A DNA stretch of 64,000 bases from Streptomyces wuyuanensis (GCF_900103455.1 NZ_FNHI01000013.1:62001-126000); one strand, 5' to 3'. Numbered from the stretch's first letter, positions 42,201-51,001 are shown. Program-made: numbers and translations. Notes: generated by a model from the letters alone, not told the origin.

Positions 42201-42939
42201 CGAACGACCTGCTCGCCGAGATCCTGTCCCGGAGGTCGGGGTGTCCCGCGTCGACCCCGGTGTCCAGTACGGCGACCCTGACGCCCTTTCCGGTGAGCCC
42301 GGCCTGCCAGGCGTCGGGAGTGCCGATCTGGGCGTTGGACTCGGCCATGTCGGCGCGCACCCGGCCGTCCAGCCAGATCTTCTCGATGCCTCCGGAGAAC
42401 GTGCGTCGCACACCGGAGCCGGAGCCGGTGACGGCGCTCCAGAGGACGCCCGGTTCGGCGGTCATCGCGACACCGCCGACGCTGGGCAGATCCCGGGTGA
42501 CGTCACCGCCGCGCGGGGCGGCGGCACGGGCGCCCCCGGCGTAGGTGACGATCAGCGGGAGATCGCCGTCGACGCCCTGCGCGACGAGTCCGGTGACGTC
42601 GAAGAGGCGCTCGTCGAGGACGCCTGCGTCCAGGTAGGGGCGGGCCTCGTCGGGTACGACGGTGACCCGGCCGTCCACGATCTCGCTGCGCACGGCGCCG
42701 GTGGCGCCCTCCCGGCGGTCCACGGCGACGGCCTTGCGTCCGCCGCCGAGTTCGGTGACGGTGACCGTGTCCCCGGTGATCAGCGTGACGGTGTGCCGGG
42801 CGGGGGCCTGGGACGGGGCGCGGGTCCCGGTGCCGTGCTGCGGTGACCCGGCGGCGAGGGCCTGTCCGGCCGGGAGCAGGGCGAGGGACAGGCCGGCGGC
42901 GAGCAGCCGGGCTCTCCTTCTCGCGGGCGCTCTGGTCAT
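39256..42939 (-). CDS. large secreted S8 subtilisin-like serine protease
   Basis: A 1227-residue exported protease. Signal peptide: residues 1-27 (ARLLAAGLSLALLPAGQALA). After a ~170-residue N-terminal region, the catalytic domain (~190-480) has Asp in VRVAVLDTGVDAGHPDLRDR, His in DGHGTHVTSTVGGSG and Ser in GTSMATPHVAGVAALLAEQH. A PA-type protease-associated insertion appears further on (VVVRHTDAVGPVELAQNAED, AKALFVTDD). The remaining C-terminal part is beta-rich, ending AWETSLTVPKGAGFVSLRAS and DDRGGSVKQEIIRAVGVE. These large S8 proteins are cell-wall or extracellular proteases in Streptomyces. The ATG at 42939 with GAGGAGAG upstream was chosen over an upstream start lacking an RBS. Confidence 0.92.
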   Translation of the reverse strand: MTRAPARRRARLLAAGLSLALLPAGQALAAGSPQHGTGTRAPSQAPARHTVTLITGDTVTVTELGGGRKAVAVDRREGATGAVRSEIVDGRVTVVPDEARPYLDAGVLDERLFDVTGLVAQGVDGDLPLIVTYAGGARAAAPRGGDVTRDLPSVGGVAMTAEPGVLWSAVTGSGSGVRRTFSGGIEKIWLDGRVRADMAESNAQIGTPDAWQAGLTGKGVRVAVLDTGVDAGHPDLRDRISASRSFVEGQEVADKDGHGTHVTSTVGGSGAASDGREKGVAPGAELAVGKVLSDEGFGSESQIIAGMEWAAKDIDAKIVSMSLGSREASDGTDPMAEAVDTLSAETGALFVIAAGNSGAPGTIGSPGAADSALTVGAVDSGDRAAWFTSQGPRYRDNALKPDLSAPGVGILAARSQLAPGSGLYTSMDGTSMATPHVAGVAALLAEQHPDWTGAQLKDALMSSSKPLDESPYALGAGRVDVPAATRARITATGSADLGFLAWPYDGNEPVTRTLTYANSGDTPVTLDLAVEGAPAGVATLADSTLTVPAHGTARTTVTGDGAKAAVGTNGGRITATAADGTVAARTAFGLVKEEERYTLTVRVKDRDGAPAATRLVVQRLAEGEDPFPADVGASGTLELRLKPGTYTASTFLDVRGSKGADSLGLGFLGEPEITLDRDREITLDGRRLREIRAEVDRRTETRQLLMEFDRDANGVSYGGAVQVPLTYDSVFAAPTRRPATGTFEYRTVWRLGKPLLEAEAGGKRLADATVQPGSTVLDGGLGLPVVDAGAGDTAAYRGKDVRGKAVVVRHTDAVGPVELAQNAEDAGAKALFVTDDVPGRLMAWFGTADYETRPLHVATVGSADGARLRSAAARHQRLELTGTRYTPYVYDLSQGHPGAVPEDLVFRPGKRDLAVLDSRFHGTRPADGGEFRYSITDTFPIGFGFPERIAFPAERTDYVSTGPGQRWHESVTNGPDAIEQRSGTPVYRGGTRTTLNWFRPVWHPWLGTGLGWGQQRTGNDLRFNTPGWGDSGPDHTGFGNVWGDDSMTQFTEVYVDGERVDRRMSSGAYAWDVKPTEQEFRVVTDTTLDPERWRLSTRGHSEWTFRSEETPADRETLLPMLNLGFDVDTDLTGNVRAGRKLDVGVFSEYVKGATGTGRITGATLEVSYDDGATWHKVRLDHERGARAAWETSLTVPKGAGFVSLRASASDDRGGSVKQEIIRAVGVE

Positions 42940-43359
42940 GGATGTCTCTCCTCGTACGCCCGGTGACGGGGGGTGACGGGCGTTGGCGACGAGTCTGGGG
43001 GCTGGGAAGTCGGTTGGGGCGGCGGAGCGTTGGCGGTTATCTGCCATGGCGGCTACTTGCCATGGGTGCGGTGCGACCGGGACGCCCGCCGGGGGCGGGG
43101 CGTCGGGCCGCCGGGTGGGACCGCCCGGACGGCCGGGCCACCGCGCGCGGCCCGCCGGGGGCCGGGATCCGCGAATTCTTCAGGGCATATGACGCAGCTA
43201 TATGGATGACGAGTAGTCAGCAATCCGGTGACCGCCCGGATGTCGGACCGCCGCACCTCCCGCGAGCTGCTAGCTGTAAGCGCCAAGGACATTGACGTTC
43301 CGGAACAGACCCGGCGAAAGCCGGTCGGCTTCCGTCGACTTACTCAAGAAAGGTCTGGG
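42940..43359. other. 420-bp divergent intergenic region between two S8 protease genes
   Basis: No gene is supported. It holds promoters for both proteases. Two direct copies of TGCCATGG (43042-43049 and 43058-43065) lie mid-gap. A comparatively AT-rich stretch with TATGACGCAGCTATATGG lies near 43188-43205, probably the promoter of the right-hand protease, and AAGAAAGG before 43360 is its ribosome-binding site. Confidence 0.55.
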
Positions 43360-44625
43360 ATGCCCAAGATCTTCGGCGCTGCACTAGTCGTCCTGGCACT
43401 CGCGGCCGCTCCCTCCGCCACCGCGGTCGCCGGCACGACCGCACAGCCCGGCCAGACCCACGGTCAGACCACCGGCCGGTACATCGTGACGCTCAAGGAC
43501 GCCTCCGAGGCGGGGAGCGCCGACGCGGCCGTGAACGCCGCCGTCGTGCGGGCGTCGTCCATGGGCGCCAGGGTGTCGCACGTCTACCGGCACGCCCTGC
43601 ACGGCTACGCGGCGTCGATGTCGGCGGCCACGGCGGCCGCGCTCGCGGACGAGCCCGGAGTCCGGTCCGTGGAGCCCGACCGTCCGGTGCGGATCGCCGC
43701 CCAGTCGGTGCCGACCGGTGTGGACCGGGCGGAGGCCGACCTCAGCCCGACTGCCGCGATCGACGGCAAGGACACCAGGGTCGACGCCGACGTGGCGGTC
43801 ATCGACACCGGTGTCGACGCGGGCCACCCCGATCTCAACGTGTACAAGGCCGGGGGCAAGAACTGCTGGCTCCCGATGCTGCCGCCCATGGACATGCACG
43901 GTCACGGCACGCATGTGGCCGGCACGATCGGCGCCCTCGACAACGACACGGGCGTGGTCGGCGTGGCACCGGGCGTACGGATCTGGCCGGTGCAGGTGCT
44001 CAGCCCGTTCGGCTCGGGCAGCACCTCGAACGTCATCTGCGGCATCGACTACGTCACCGAGCACGCCGACGAGATCGAGGTCGCCAACATGAGCCTGGGC
44101 GGCTCGGGCAAGGACGACGGCAACTGCGGCAAGTCCAACAACGACGCCATGCACCAGGCGATCTGCAACTCGGTGGCCAGGGGCGTCACCTACGCGGTCG
44201 CCGCCGGCAACGACCACAACGACGCGGCCGGCTTCGTCCCCGCCGCCTACGACGAGGTGATCACGGTCAGCGCACTGGCCGACTTCGACGGCAAGTCGGG
44301 CGGCCTCGGCAGCGCGACGTGCCGCACCGACCGGGACGACACCCTGGCGGACTTCTCCAACTACGGCCGCGACGTGGACCTGATCGCCCCCGGCGTGTGC
44401 ATCCGCTCCACCTTCAGGAACGGCGGCTACTCCACCCTGTCCGGCACCTCCATGGCCGCGCCGCACGTCGCGGGCGGCGCGGCCCTCCACCGGGCGACCC
44501 ACCCGGGCGCCTCCCCCGCCGATGTGAAGTCGGCGCTGGTGAACGCGGGCGGCATGGACTGGATCTGGCCGTCGGAGGACCTCGACGGCATCAAGGAGCC
44601 TCTGCTGAGGCTCCGCAACTTCTGA
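43360..44625 (+). CDS. secreted S8 family protease, proteinase K-like, with I9 propeptide
   Basis: A 421-residue exported protease. Signal peptide: residues 1-24 (KIFGAALVVLALAAAPSATA). The inhibitor I9 propeptide (~37-110) has GRYIVTLKDASEAG and VYRHALHGYAASMSAATAAA. The catalytic domain has Asp in ADVAVIDTGVDAGHPDLN, His in MHGHGTHVAGTIGALDND and Ser in LSGTSMAAPHVAGGAALHRA, with the oxyanion Asn region in TYAVAAGNDHNDA. Several cysteine pairs (NCW, ICG, NCG, ICN, TCR, VCI) suggest disulfide stabilisation. The start is chosen at 43360 because of its RBS and because the signal peptide starts there; an in-frame extension to 43228 has no export signal. Confidence 0.92.
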   Translation: MPKIFGAALVVLALAAAPSATAVAGTTAQPGQTHGQTTGRYIVTLKDASEAGSADAAVNAAVVRASSMGARVSHVYRHALHGYAASMSAATAAALADEPGVRSVEPDRPVRIAAQSVPTGVDRAEADLSPTAAIDGKDTRVDADVAVIDTGVDAGHPDLNVYKAGGKNCWLPMLPPMDMHGHGTHVAGTIGALDNDTGVVGVAPGVRIWPVQVLSPFGSGSTSNVICGIDYVTEHADEIEVANMSLGGSGKDDGNCGKSNNDAMHQAICNSVARGVTYAVAAGNDHNDAAGFVPAAYDEVITVSALADFDGKSGGLGSATCRTDRDDTLADFSNYGRDVDLIAPGVCIRSTFRNGGYSTLSGTSMAAPHVAGGAALHRATHPGASPADVKSALVNAGGMDWIWPSEDLDGIKEPLLRLRNF

Positions 44626-44755
44626 CCCGGCCGAACGGGGCGGCCCCGGGGATCCCCGGGCCCCAGGCCGGGTTCGGGGACGCGGTCTGGGCCCGGCGCC
44701 CCGGGGACCGGAAGGTCCGGTGACGGGCCCGGCACCTCGGGGGTCCGGGGATCGG

Positions 44756-44790
44756 AGGCCCGTGCCGAGGGCCGCCCTCGGCACGGGCCT
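44756..44790. terminator. bidirectional terminator with 16-bp perfect stem
   Basis: AGGCCCGTGCCGAGGG (44756-44771) pairs perfectly with CCCTCGGCACGGGCCT (44775-44790); the loop is 3 nt. Confidence 0.88.
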
Positions 44791-44810
44791 CCGGACGCCG
44801 CGACGTCAGG

Positions 44811-44858
44811 GCGTCAAGGCGTCAAGGCGTCAAGGCGTCAAGGCGTCAAGGCGTCAAG
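44811..44858. repeat. six tandem copies of the 8-bp unit GCGTCAAG
   Basis: Perfect tandem array of GCGTCAAG, followed by decayed copies (GGCGTGA, GGCGTCAAGG) up to about 44945. This is a simple-sequence repeat prone to slippage, lying between converging genes. Confidence 0.9.
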
Positions 44859-44973
44859 GACGTGACGCGTACCCGACGGCGTGAGGGCGTCAAGGCGTGA
44901 CAGCGTTGCTGACGGCGTGAGGGCGTGACGGCGTCAAGGCGCGAGCGTCACCGGGGGAACGGCTCCACGGTCG

Positions 44974-46233
44974 TCACGGCGTCGGCCGACGGGCGTCGTA
45001 GCGCACGAAGCCCCTGCCGCGCAGCGTGAGCAGACCGATCGCCAGGACGCAGGCGAGCCCGCCGCCGGTGACGGCGACGGCGGGCGAGGTGAGGTCGGCG
45101 ACCGAGCCGGCGAGGAAGTCGCCGAGGCGGGGGCCGCCCGCCACGACGACGATGAACACCCCCTGCAGGCGGCCGCGCATCTCATCCGGCGCGGCCGCCT
45201 GCAGCATGGTGTTGCGGAAGACCATGGAGACCGTGTCCGCGCAGCCGGCCAGCGCGAGGAAGAGCAGTCCGAGCCAGAGGTTCCTGGTGAGACCGAACAC
45301 GGCGATCGCGGTGCCCCACGCGGCCACGGCGAGCAGGATCGCCACCCCGTGCCGCCGGATGCGCCCCTGCCAGCCGGAGAACACCCCGCCGAGCAGCGCG
45401 CCGACGGCGGGCGCCGCGACGAGCAGACCCGTCGTACGGGCGTCCCCGCCGTACCAGAGCCCGGCCACGGCCGGGAAGAGCGCGCGCGGATGGGCGAGGA
45501 TCATGGCGCAGAAGTCGGAGAAGAACGTCATCCGGATGTTCGGCCGGGTGGCGAGGAAGCGCAGCCCGTCGAGCACGGACGCGCGCCCGCCCTTCGCTCC
45601 GTCGCGGTCGGGCAGCATCGACGGCAGCCGCCACATCGCGTACAGCGCGGCGCCGAAGGCGACGAAATCGACGAAGTAGGCGGACTGGTAGCCGCCGTAG
45701 CCGACGATCAGTCCGCCCAGCATCGGGCCGAGCAGCATGCCGGACGTCATCGTCATGGACGAGAGGGCGTTGGCGGCCGGCAGCTGTTCGGGAGGCAGCA
45801 GCCTCGGGATCATCGCGCTGCGGGCGGGCGCGTTGAGCGCGGCGCACACGGCCTGGAGCGCGACGACGCCGTACAGGAACCAGACGTGGTGGAAGCCCGC
45901 GAACGCCGCCGCGGCGAGCGCGGCCGACAGTCCGGCGGAACCCGCCGCGCTGTAGAGCCCGAGCGCGCGCCTGTCCACGGTGTCGGCGACGGCGCCCCCG
46001 TACAGGCCGAAGGCGATCAGCGGGACGAGGGAGAAGAGACCGACGAGCCCGACGGAGAACGTCGAGTGCGTGATGTCGTAGACCTGGAGCGAGATCGCCA
46101 GGGTGGTCATGCCCTGGCCGATCCAGGAGACCGTGTTGCCGAACCAGAGCCGCCGGTAGTCGGCGGAGGCGCGCAGCGGTGTGAGGTCGGCGAGTATGCG
46201 GGGCCTGCGGGCGGGGGTGCCGGTGGCGGTCAT
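44974..46233 (-). CDS. MFS exporter (EntS-like MFS_3)
   Basis: A 419-residue, ~12-TM transporter. The N-terminus RILADLTPLRASADYRRLWF and the loop YGGAVADTVDRRALGLYSAA (motif A-like) are typical of the EntS/MFS_3 group. RNTMLQAAAPDEMRGRLQGV is the equivalent motif of the second half, and ALNAPARSAMIPRLLPPEQL another family marker. Related proteins export siderophores and macrolides. The substrate cannot be predicted; no siderophore genes are near. The 233-bp gap upstream holds its promoter region. Confidence 0.88.
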   Translation of the reverse strand: MTATGTPARRPRILADLTPLRASADYRRLWFGNTVSWIGQGMTTLAISLQVYDITHSTFSVGLVGLFSLVPLIAFGLYGGAVADTVDRRALGLYSAAGSAGLSAALAAAAFAGFHHVWFLYGVVALQAVCAALNAPARSAMIPRLLPPEQLPAANALSSMTMTSGMLLGPMLGGLIVGYGGYQSAYFVDFVAFGAALYAMWRLPSMLPDRDGAKGGRASVLDGLRFLATRPNIRMTFFSDFCAMILAHPRALFPAVAGLWYGGDARTTGLLVAAPAVGALLGGVFSGWQGRIRRHGVAILLAVAAWGTAIAVFGLTRNLWLGLLFLALAGCADTVSMVFRNTMLQAAAPDEMRGRLQGVFIVVVAGGPRLGDFLAGSVADLTSPAVAVTGGGLACVLAIGLLTLRGRGFVRYDARRPTP

Positions 46234-46466
46234 GCGCGGACCGTCGCACGGCGGGCGGCTATGGGCGGCATGGCGGAAGTATATGGGCGCCGGCGACGGA
46301 GCCCCTTACACCGTGCGCGGACCGCACAAGCCCTCCACGAGGCGGGGCCCGCCCTCGGCCCCTCGGCCCGTCGTCCGCTGTACGGAGCTCGGCTGTACGG
46401 AGCGGGCCGGCCGGGCGCCCGGCGGCACGCGCAGGGCGCCCGGGCGCCTTCACCGCCCGTGGACGC

Positions 46467-47207
46467 TCAGCGCCCGCCGGAGACCCGCAGGACCGTGCCC
46501 GTCGTGAAGGAGGCGTCGTCCGAGAGCAGCCAGGAGACCGCGCCGGCGATCTCGGTCGGCTCCCCGGGCCGTCCCAGCGGGGTCACGGCGGCCACCTTGG
46601 CGGGCCGGTCGGGATCGCCCATGGCGGCGTGCATGTCGGTCTTCACGGTGCCCGGGGCGACCGCGTTCACACGAATGCCCTGGGGGCCGAGTTCCTTGGC
46701 CAGACCGACGGTCAGGGCGTCGGTCGCCGCCTTCGTCGCCGCGTAGTGGACGTACTCGCCGGGAGCGCCCAGAGTTGCGGCCGCCGAGGAGATGTTGACG
46801 ATCGCTCCGGAACCGCGGGCGGCCATGTCGCGGGCCGCGCGCCTGCAGCACAGGAGATAGCCCAGCAGGTTCACGTCGATGACCCGGCGCAGGTCCTCGG
46901 TGCGGGCGTCCGCGAGCCGGCCGAGCGGACCGGTGACACCGGCGTTGTTCACCAGTCCGGTCACGGAGCCGAGTGCCGCCGCCGCGGTGTCGAACAGCCG
47001 CTCCACCGCCGCCTCGTCGGAGGTGTCCACCCGCACGGTGACGCAGCGTGCGCCGGCGGCGCGCACCGCCCGCGCGACCTCCTCGGCGGCCGCGCCGTTG
47101 CTGACGTACCCGAGGGCCAGGTCGTGCCCGTCGGCGGCCAGCCGGACGCAGGTCGCCGCGCCGATGCCCCGGCTGCCGCCCGTGACGATGGTGACCGGAC
47201 GTGCCAT
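46467..47207 (-). CDS. short-chain dehydrogenase/reductase
   Basis: A 246-residue classical SDR. The NADPH motif is TIVTGGSRGIGAATCVRLAA, structural NNAG is in LVNNAGVTGPLG, the catalytic Ser is in VNISSAAATLGAPG, and the YxxxK motif is YVHYAATKAATDALTVGLAK. The C-terminal PGTVKTDMHA and SDDASFTTGTVLRVSGG are typical. It is FabG-like, but located outside the fab operon. Its role could be reduction of a 3-oxo or aldehyde substrate. It is divergent from the csbD gene. Confidence 0.9.
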   Translation of the reverse strand: MARPVTIVTGGSRGIGAATCVRLAADGHDLALGYVSNGAAAEEVARAVRAAGARCVTVRVDTSDEAAVERLFDTAAAALGSVTGLVNNAGVTGPLGRLADARTEDLRRVIDVNLLGYLLCCRRAARDMAARGSGAIVNISSAAATLGAPGEYVHYAATKAATDALTVGLAKELGPQGIRVNAVAPGTVKTDMHAAMGDPDRPAKVAAVTPLGRPGEPTEIAGAVSWLLSDDASFTTGTVLRVSGGR

Positions 47208-47433
47208 ACGGCGCCTCCCGTACTCGCTCCTGCCCGCACGTGCTGCCGCGCGGGCGTTCGGGGCCCACTTCATCACAGCCGGGGCCGGGGCAGGCGCGCG
47301 GGTGCGCGGGTGCGCGGCGCGGAGGTGTCAAGGTGTGCAGGTTGCGGGGCAACCCGGGTAGGCGCAGGGTGAACAGGCGCAGGGTTAACCGGTGCGTGGA
47401 CGCACCACGGATCCCGAGAGGACACCGATCCTG

Positions 47434-47613
47434 ATGAGCAAGCACAACGCCAAGGCGCGGCAGATCAAGGGCAAGCTGAAGGAAACCCTCGGGAAGACCA
47501 TGGGCGACAAGTCCATGCAGCGCTCGGGCCGGAGCGACATGCTGCGCGGCAAGGCGCAGGAGGTGGCGGAGAAGGCGGCCGACCAGGTGCGCAGGCACAC
47601 CAGGCACCACTGA
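47434..47613 (+). CDS. CsbD-family stress protein
   Basis: A 59-residue very hydrophilic protein: SKHNAKARQIKGKLKETLGK, TMGDKSMQRSGRSDMLRGKA, QEVAEKAADQVRRHTRHH. CsbD-like proteins accumulate in general stress and stationary phase, and in Bacillus and actinomycetes are often under SigB-type control. Upstream, GGTTGC-GGG-GCAACC (47340-47354) is an inverted repeat, followed by GGGTAG, which resembles the -10 of SigB-type promoters, but the match is weak. Two direct copies of GGCGCAGGGT follow. The ATG at 47434 starts after GAGAGGA. Confidence 0.82.
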   Translation: MSKHNAKARQIKGKLKETLGKTMGDKSMQRSGRSDMLRGKAQEVAEKAADQVRRHTRHH

Positions 47614-47643
47614 GTCGTCCGGCCCGCCCGCGGGTCCCGCGGT

Positions 47644-49470
47644 TCAGTCGATCCGCAGGGCCAGCAGGCACGCGTCGTCCTCCAGGCCGGAGGCGGCATG
47701 GGAGGAAATCAGGTCGTCGACCGTCTCCTCCGGTGACAGCGGCCCTACGCCCGCGAGGCTGCGGACGAGGCCGCCGAGCGAGTCCTCGATGTCCTCGTCG
47801 CGCCGTTCGATCAGGCCGTCGGTGTAGAGGAGCAGGAGGTCGCCCGGCTCCAGCGGCACGGTCGCGGTCTCGTACGCGTACCCGGGGATCAGCCCGAGCA
47901 GCGGGCCGGCGTGGTCGCCCGGGAGGAGCGAGGCCCCGCCGGCCCGGCGCAGCACGGGCGGCGGATGGCCGGCGCACGCCCAGCGCAGGACGTGGTGCTC
48001 GACGTACCCGACGACCGCGGTGGCGGTGAGCGCGGTGGGGTCGCCGCACATCAGCTGGTTCAGCCACGTGGCCATGGCACCCGGGTCCGCCCCGGTCTGG
48101 GCCAGCCCGGCCAGCGCGTGGCGCTGCTGGGCCATCCGCGCGACGGCGTCCAGGCCGTGACCGCTGGCGTCCCCGATGGCGAGGAGCACCCGGCCGTCGG
48201 GCAGCAGCCGGCACTTGTACCAGTCACCGCCGACCGCGGCCTCCCGCTCGGACGGGAGATACGCCGCGGCGACGGCGATGCCCGCCTCGGCGAGCTCCGC
48301 GGAGTGGGTCGGCAGCAGGGCCTCGCGCAGCTGGGAGGCCACCCTCCGTTCGGCGGCGGCCTGCTGGCGCAGCACCTCGGTCTCCTTGCGGGTCTCCTCC
48401 AGACGCTGGAGGCTGCGCATCTGGGGCGTCAGGTCCCTCGCCACGAGGTGGATCGCCCACGGCCGGCCGTCGGTGCCGGCGAGCGGCCGGCCGAGCACGT
48501 CCAGCGTGCGGACCTCGTCCCCGACGACGAACCGGATACGGGTCCAGGGAGTGTCGGCCCCGGCGAGGAGGGCCCTGACGCACTGCGCGAAACGCGGGAC
48601 GTCCTCGGGGAGCAGCGCGTCGCACAGCTGCGTCAGCGACCACGTCCGTCCGGGTGCCGTGCGGAAGATGCGGTGGAGCCCGTCCGACCAGCTGGTCGCA
48701 CCGGACAGCAGGTCCCAGTTGCCCCACCCCATGGAGACCAGCTTCTGCGCGTCGCCGGTGAGCAGGTCCGCCTCGGTGAGCGCGGGTCGCCAGGTCGCCA
48801 GGATCCGGTCCCCGCAGGCGGCGGCGTCGCACAGCAGCTGGACCCTCCTGAGCCGCCCTTCGCGCCGCTCGGTGTAGTCCAGGGCCCAGCCGTGCAGGGG
48901 CCGGCCGGTCCTGATGACGCGCGCCAGGGCCTCGATCAGGCCGGCGGACGCCGCCCCCGGCCGTACCGCGAGCAGCCGCTGCCCCACGAGCAGGCCCAGG
49001 GGTTCGAGCCATTCGGCGGACCGGACGCGGTTGCCGGCCGTGATGACGAAGTCGACGACGGCCGCTCCTTCCTCCCCCCTGCCGTCGTCCCACACCGGAG
49101 CGAGGAGCGCGGTGGCCAGCGGGACTGCCGGCAGCGCGGCGGCGAGACAGGCCCATGGATCGTCGTCCGCCGTGCCCGCGGCGCCACGTCGCCCCCGGGT
49201 GCCCCGGTCCGCGACGTCACGTCGCCCGTGGGTGTCCCGGTCCTGCCCGCGGCCGGGCTCCGCGGAGCCGGCGGCCCGCGGCACGGCGGCCGGGGTGTCG
49301 TCCGCGGTCACGGCGCCCGGGCTCGCCCGGGCCGGGGTGGAGTCGCCCACATCCGCGCGCAGGGCGTCGATCTCCCGCTCGATGACGTGCTTGAGCGTCC
49401 GTACGTCATCGGGCGGGGCGGATACGTGTTCCCCGGAACCGATCGGTGACGCGTCGTCGGTGCGCGGCAT
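47644..49470 (-). CDS. PAS-containing SpoIIE-type PP2C serine phosphatase
   Basis: A 608-residue protein. Residues ~1-105 are a hydrophilic linker. ~110-235 is a degenerate PAS/GAF-like segment, and ~240-350 a PAS domain (MGWGNWDLLSGATSWSDGLH, VVGDEVRTLDVLGRPLAGTD). A short coiled-coil (RLEETRKETEVLRQQAAAER) leads into the SpoIIE/PP2C domain (~385-608) with metal-binding GGDWYKCRLLPDGRVLLAIGDASGHG, LLLLYTDGLIERR and EDDACLLALRID. Such phosphatases dephosphorylate anti-anti-sigma factors to control alternative sigma factors. The neighbouring csbD stress gene fits that theme but is convergent, not co-transcribed. Confidence 0.9.
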   Translation of the reverse strand: MPRTDDASPIGSGEHVSAPPDDVRTLKHVIEREIDALRADVGDSTPARASPGAVTADDTPAAVPRAAGSAEPGRGQDRDTHGRRDVADRGTRGRRGAAGTADDDPWACLAAALPAVPLATALLAPVWDDGRGEEGAAVVDFVITAGNRVRSAEWLEPLGLLVGQRLLAVRPGAASAGLIEALARVIRTGRPLHGWALDYTERREGRLRRVQLLCDAAACGDRILATWRPALTEADLLTGDAQKLVSMGWGNWDLLSGATSWSDGLHRIFRTAPGRTWSLTQLCDALLPEDVPRFAQCVRALLAGADTPWTRIRFVVGDEVRTLDVLGRPLAGTDGRPWAIHLVARDLTPQMRSLQRLEETRKETEVLRQQAAAERRVASQLREALLPTHSAELAEAGIAVAAAYLPSEREAAVGGDWYKCRLLPDGRVLLAIGDASGHGLDAVARMAQQRHALAGLAQTGADPGAMATWLNQLMCGDPTALTATAVVGYVEHHVLRWACAGHPPPVLRRAGGASLLPGDHAGPLLGLIPGYAYETATVPLEPGDLLLLYTDGLIERRDEDIEDSLGGLVRSLAGVGPLSPEETVDDLISSHAASGLEDDACLLALRID

Positions 49471-49645
49471 GAGGCCTCCCTGAATCCCTGGATTCCAGGC
49501 ACATCAGCACTCACCCGGCCGTTCCCACCCATCTTCCCCCACCTGCCGGGACCGGACGCCCCGAGCGTCCCGGCGAGCGGTGTCGGGGCGTGGGCGCCGC
49601 GGCGCGGCCGTAGCCGGTGCGATCGGCCCCCGGCCGCGGGGGCCG

Positions 49646-51001
49646 TCAGTTCAGGGCCAGGACCTCCCGGGCGGCACGCTCGCCGGACCGCACCGCGCCC
49701 TCCATCAGCCCGTGCATCTGCGTCGCGGTCTCCGTGCCGGCCCAGTGGATCCGGCCGACCGGCTCGCGGAGCGCCCGGCCGTACGCCGTCAGGGCCCCGG
49801 GCGGGAAGTGGCCGATCATCCCACCGCCGGACCAGGCCTCGGCGGACCAGTCGGTCTCCAGGTATCCGAGAGGGTGCAGGGCCTCCGGGCCGAACCGCTC
49901 CGCGAGCGCCTGCAGCCAGACGTCCCGGCGCTCCTTGGGGTCCAGCCGGCCGAGGCGGACGGCCCCGGGGCCGAAGGCGTAGCTGCTCAGCACGCCGGGG
50001 CGGCCTCCGGGCGGGGTCTGGTCGATGGTGCCCGGCACGGCCGAGAGGGGGGCGAGCGTCTGCCCGGACAGCCGCTGACCGCGCCAGAACGGCTCGGGGT
50101 ACGCGGTGTGGACGCGGATGATCGACCCGGGCGCCATCCGCTGCCGCAGATGGCCGGCGGCGGACGGCAGCGCCGGCTCGAACAGGATGCGTCCGGTCAG
50201 CACCGGCGGGACGGCGACGATCACCCGGCGCGCCCGCACGGTCAGCGCGTCCGTGCTCACCTCGGCGTCGTTCCCGTTCTGGACGATCCGCCGGACGGGA
50301 TTGGCCAGGCGCACTGCGTCGCCCAGCCCCTCGGCCATACGCCGGGCCAGCTCCGGGGTCCCGCCGTCGAGGAGATGGGTCTCCGTCCTGCCGCTGTCGG
50401 TGTAGTAGTCGAACCCGCCGCCGCCCCGGGCCAGTACGAGGGCGCCCAGCAGGGAGACCTCGGCGGGGTCGGTACAGAACAGCAGGCTCATCGTCGCCTT
50501 CAGCACGGTGTGCGCGGTCCCCGAGGGCACGTTGAGCGGATCGGCGAGCCACTGCCCGAGCGTGCGGGCGTCGAGCGTCCGCGCGTTCCGCGCCAGCCAG
50601 GGGGCGTCGGCGGGGAGCCGCCGAGCCATCGCGTTCAACCGGGTGAAGGCCAGCCCCAGGGACGCGAGCGTCGCCGGACCGGCCTTGGGGATGGTCCCCC
50701 GGTAGCGGTGCTCGGCGCCGTCGAGCCTCAGGACGTGATCGCCGTCGTCGTACTGCGGATACGCCCGGAGCCCGTACTCCCGCGCGAGCCGGAACATCCT
50801 CGCCTGGCCGTCCCCGAGCCAGGTGCCGCCCGCGGAGACCACCGTGCCGTCGGGCATCTCACGGTTCCACACCCGCCCGCCGACCCGGTCCCGGGCCTCG
50901 AGCACGATCACCTCCCGGCCCGCGTGCGCCAGGTTCCGCGCGGCCGCCAGACCCGCGAATCCGGCACCGACCACACACACGTCCGCCGTCGTCTGCTCCA
51001 T
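49646..51001 (-). CDS. flavin monoamine oxidase family protein
   Basis: A 451-residue FAD-dependent amine oxidase. The ADP-binding motif is VCVVGAGFAGLAAARNLAHA, then VIVLEARDRVGGRVWNREMP (GGR motif). Substrate-domain segments include YYTDSGRTETHLLDGGTPEL. The C-terminal FAD-binding motif is RIHWAGTETATQMHGLMEGA, which carries the MAO-type hexapeptide region but with a Met/His around the usual Cys, so covalent flavin is unlikely. It oxidises primary or secondary amines to imines with O2. The ATG at 51001 has GGAGGTGCGTC upstream. It is in line with the PP2C gene, 175 bp apart. Confidence 0.9.
   Translation of the reverse strand: MEQTTADVCVVGAGFAGLAAARNLAHAGREVIVLEARDRVGGRVWNREMPDGTVVSAGGTWLGDGQARMFRLAREYGLRAYPQYDDGDHVLRLDGAEHRYRGTIPKAGPATLASLGLAFTRLNAMARRLPADAPWLARNARTLDARTLGQWLADPLNVPSGTAHTVLKATMSLLFCTDPAEVSLLGALVLARGGGGFDYYTDSGRTETHLLDGGTPELARRMAEGLGDAVRLANPVRRIVQNGNDAEVSTDALTVRARRVIVAVPPVLTGRILFEPALPSAAGHLRQRMAPGSIIRVHTAYPEPFWRGQRLSGQTLAPLSAVPGTIDQTPPGGRPGVLSSYAFGPGAVRLGRLDPKERRDVWLQALAERFGPEALHPLGYLETDWSAEAWSGGGMIGHFPPGALTAYGRALREPVGRIHWAGTETATQMHGLMEGAVRSGERAAREVLALN

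Larger units (their letters stand above)
44626..44973. other. 348-bp gap with terminator and short tandem repeats
   Basis: No gene is visible. It contains a 16-bp-stem terminator (44756-44790), six 8-bp tandem repeats (44811-44858), and then degenerate GGCGTGA/GGCGTCA copies continuing to about 44950, just before the MFS gene end. Confidence 0.7.

Noticed and set aside
39397..42846. 1149-codon plus-strand open frame opposite the large S8 protease
   Set aside because: It is the reverse of a protein with an intact Asp/His/Ser catalytic set; the antisense reading has no domain and skewed composition.
44811..44858. Possible iteron origin of replication
   Set aside because: The 8-bp units are too short and perfectly tandem, there is no Rep gene or AT-rich region, and the setting is between chromosomal genes.
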